A stretch of 64,000 nucleotides of DNA from positions 5,074,123 to 5,138,122 of the forward strand of contig NW_002060945.1 in the NCBI RefSeq assembly GCF_000150275.1, written 5' to 3'. Position numbers and translations under genes: made by a program. Positions 60,627 through 64,000 of this stretch are shown here, piece by piece (position 1 is the stretch's first letter; every line of letters begins with the position of its first letter). This stretch comes from Trichoplax adhaerens (lineage: Eukaryota > Placozoa > Uniplacotomia > Trichoplacea > Trichoplacidae). The notes beneath the pieces are model-generated. The model was not told the origin of the DNA. It made no database searches and worked only from the letters and a program-made list of their open reading frames with translations.

Positions 60627-63298
60627 ATTAGGTTGCTTAATGGCTTTAGATTTACTTGTATTATTTTAATGCTGACAAATTACGAACTTCAATTTTACTA
60701 TTAATTGTGACGATACACTTGTAGCATATTTTAGCAGATAATAATCAGTTATTATCTACACTGATGAAATTGTTAACGTATGTTCTTTCACTATTACTGG
60801 CCCATCAAATTTGCCTTTGATCTTCTCATCCAATTTACCTATGTATATCAGTGCCTATTTACCACTACTAGTTCATTTAATATTATTGTTTCCTTTACGC
60901 TATTATAGAATGAATTTAAGTTTTTCATGTCTTTAATAATCCTATGGAGAAATTAACTTGCCACAGAAGAAAACTATTTCTAAATTATGCCTCTGGTACA
61001 TGAAAGCTCATTTTACGAAACCTAATATAAGATTGATTTATTCTATTTATGCTTACCTGGCCTACTAAGTAATCTACAATTTTAAGTAGACGAAAATAAT
61101 ACGATGACTAGTTGTAACTAATTATCGCAAATTTTAGCCTATTCTTTGCAGGCCGCTGGTCATTTTTACCGCCAATATTGTATACTACAATTTATGAGTG
61201 CACAGGAAATATCTGATATCATTTGTCAGTTATTAATAAGCTGTAATTTTTTAAATTCGTTTGTATGTGGGTGCTCAAAGGATTTATGAAGGACTAAGTA
61301 AAAATGGTCAACTCTTACTATGATTTGAAAAATAGCTTAGGCATAATTTGCTTTCTGATACGATTGCTTGATGTTTGGTATTTTTTTTATCAACTTTACC
61401 TTATACTCTTACTTAGAACCCCGAGATAATGGTGCACTTATATATTCATATCTTAATCACACAGTACTTTATATCTTCATCAAAGGTTCTAAATTTAATG
61501 AATTAGCTGCAGTGAAAACGATCTTACAGTACAAATCAAGTTTTAGGTAGTTTAAAATACCCATGGCCAGTTGTTACATAGCGTTATCCTGATAAGTTTG
61601 TCGTAAACTGATAAAACAGCCAACGTTTACTGACACTTATTATTGATTATAATCTTATTTTAATTTTTCCTTATAATCAAGAGTAATTTAATACGCTGTA
61701 ATATCAGTATTTTTCACGGAACTCGTAGAATAGTTAAGCTCCCATTACAATTATATAAACTACATCAAATTTTTCTTATGCTTAGGCTGATAACGTACCA
61801 AATTGAACAAAAATTTGTTGCTAGCTGAGTATCATGCTGTTACGCTACATTCCTGGATACTCAAAATAAATACTGTGTATCCTCAATACCATTTTTAAAC
61901 CAGTTATAGATAACATAAGAGGAAAAGTCATATGTTTGTCCCCTAATGCAGTACACTGCTATATACAGTACTGTAAATCTTTACTCTCCACACTAATTTA
62001 TTTATTCTATGGACTTGATTCAGCATTCGTACTTATTTAGGAAGCGTATATATCTTAAGATAATCTAGCAGTAAATTTTTCTTCTAATGTACAGTATTGC
62101 TTTTTGCAGATTATGTTTCCGTTTATTTGAATAGAAATTTTGCTAGTAAATAGTAATAGAGCAAGATTACATTCTAGTTAAATTACGTTATAGTAATATA
62201 ACAGATTTTTTTTAATGTTTCGTATTGAGGAATTGAGCTCTTCTATTGATGATCGCCTTCGCTAATCAAAATTACTTCCAAGATACCTTAACTCTATAAA
62301 AGATCTGATTACACAAAATAGTTCTGATTTTATAATTTATTTTTCTACAATAAAGATAATCTGATATTAATAAAACTTCACATAAGTGTATATGCAGCCT
62401 AATAACATCCGCTACAGATCTTGCATTATTACAAGTCACATAATATTTTAAATCAATAACACATGTTACATGGTTTTTGCACTAGGATATACGATATTTA
62501 TACTCGTATCCGGATGTTTAAAGGCATACGAGTGCAGTAAATATTAATCAACACGACTACTTATCAAGACAAAGCTGAAAGGATCCATTTACAGAATTGA
62601 AAGCGATATTAATTTTCCAAAATTCAATGATGTAAAAACTTTTACAATAGCATTAGACTATCATCGTGCAAATTTCGAAGCTGAAACAACGTTTGAGTGT
62701 AATACAGTAATATATATGTATTATAGAAAGGCTACAAAGTGAATGTATATAGGATTATATGTTTGCATAGATAGATTAGTTAACATATTGGCCATAGAAT
62801 AGATCTATACAATTGAACATTTATAAGTTACAAAATACTGGCTTTTAGCATATTAACTGTCAGATTTAATTTGTTGGATTAATTGTCAATAAGATGAAGT
62901 TCATTATTAATTACGTATGCTGCTACTTTTATATTTACATATACAGTAGGGTGTCTGCTGTATAGAGAGAGAATATGAAATTCAAGTGACTATCGGAAAG
63001 TACATTAAAATTTCTAGTAAGCATCATTACATCTAATATAATTATAATTGATCATATCAATACCATAGCAGGATAGTTTTCCTTTTAAATATTCAACTAG
63101 GAATATATACTTATATAATATAAATCATATTCGTATAAAGTTTAAAGATTAAATTTGTTCGATAACTCGAGCCGATTATAAATAACATAAAAGCGGAAAG
63201 GTTTACGGTATCAATGAATTTAAATCTCTTTAGGATATAAATTGATCATTTAATCAACAACGGTACTTAAACTAACTTCAGATTTGATCAAACCCAAT
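60627..63298. other. Convergent spacer between MEK and the right-edge gene; nothing coding seen
   Basis: 2.7 kb of AT-rich DNA between two stop codons. No exon-like frame and no palindromic cluster; only isolated words such as the one at ~61960. Confidence 0.6.
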
Positions 63299-64000
63299 TT
63301 AAATATTCGACTCAAGTGGCAGTTCATCACTAGAGGCATATGGGCTATTAATTTCCATAACCCTTTTCAATAGAGCCATCTACAGAGTAATGTAAATGAA
63401 TTAAAGTTTATATCTTATGTAGATTACTGTACACTCGGTTAATATCGCACATGGCCATAATAAATTTGATTTTAAATTTGTTATTAATAATACTCATTTA
63501 TAACGCACTAGATCCTGTTCTGAATTATTCGTGTTAGATTTTTCGGTATCTAAATAGAGATATACGTATATGGCGTTATTTTAGAGGTAGAACATACTGC
63601 AGTCATTAAAAACTGGTTAATATAAAATGAGTGTTGCAACAATTGACAATAATTTCAGTATATATAGAATTACTAAGTGATAACTAAATGACGCATTACC
63701 GCTAACATTTTTGATTGGAATTGGCTCACGTTGGATATCGTGAGGAGTAATATCTCTCAGATTGGCTTTAGCTTGATTAATATTATTTTGCCATGGATAA
63801 TTACCAGTATTCAATATAGTTTGTAATGGAGATTTCCAATCTGCTAGACTTGCTTCGGGTGCATTCTAAATTAATATTCCGGGAGTAAAAGCATATTATT
63901 TAGCAAAAAGCAAAAGTTACTTCATTTACTGGTAATACTTCTAAGCCAAAAAATTGAAAGGTGCAACTTTATCATGATTTTGAAATTAAGCTATGAAAAT
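63299..64000 (-). CDS. C-terminal exons of an unrecognised gene, partial at the right edge
   Basis: The gene enters from beyond the window. Best-supported exon: 63865-63700 (minus), 55 codons of hydrophilic protein (LADWKSPLQTILNTGNYPWQ, then DITPHDIQREPIPIKNVS), with TTTAG before it and GTAATG after. It joins in phase to 63549-63509 and then to 63379-63299, which encodes MALLKRVMEINSPYAS and ends ESNI-stop. A possible upstream 20-base microexon (63940-63921) also keeps the frame. The final exon has a leucine/methionine helix and an acidic end. I do not recognise the protein. The phase match of three or four pieces supports a real 3' end. The donor after 63509 (GTGCGT) is the weak link; without it the protein would stop 15 nucleotides further on. 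Confidence 0.55.

Overview
The window is nuclear DNA of a eukaryote: AT-rich, with spliced protein-coding genes on both strands, exons of about 20-900 bp, introns from under 50 bp to 3.7 kb, and no operons, ribosome-binding sites or CRISPR. The gene set (Homer scaffold, MEK1/2, NCKX exchanger, a multi-PDZ scaffold, FKBP8, USP3, GOLPH3) is animal-like. The compact spacing, low GC and modest introns suggest an early-branching animal such as a placozoan. That assignment is inference; no species marker was read directly.

I rebuilt the genes by reading exons on both strands, joining them at splice sites, and requiring the phases to add up to an open frame. Layout, left to right: Homer (minus, 2026-8315); SLC24/NCKX K+-dependent Na+/Ca2+ exchanger (plus, 12787-17723); FKBP8/FKBP38-like membrane-anchored immunophilin (minus, 18490-22033); USP3-like ubiquitin protease (plus, 23017-29545); an eight-PDZ scaffold protein (plus, 31073-41155); GOLPH3 (minus, 43517-45703); an unrecognised 644-residue coiled-coil protein (minus, 48350-52539); MEK1/2 (plus, 53808-60626); and the 3' end of an unrecognised gene running off the right edge (minus, 63299-64000).

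Genes alternate in orientation. Three divergent (head-to-head) spacers occur: Homer/NCKX, FKBP8/USP3 and coiled-coil/MEK. The convergent spacers are plain AT-rich DNA. The main non-coding feature is a scattered family of short self-complementary tracts built from the pentamers TACAG and TACTG, one being the rotated reverse complement of the other. The dense clusters lie in the divergent spacers, upstream of GOLPH3, and in 5' introns. They are absent from the convergent spacers. One cluster encloses a short TTAGGG (telomere-type) run. A separate 109-base near-perfect hairpin lies in the first intron of the PDZ gene.

Functionally this is a set of housekeeping and signalling genes: calcium handling (NCKX, Homer), MAP-kinase signalling (MEK), protein scaffolding (PDZ, Homer), ubiquitin removal (USP3), Golgi phosphoinositide sensing (GOLPH3) and organelle-anchored chaperoning (FKBP8). 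Nothing shows that they form one pathway.
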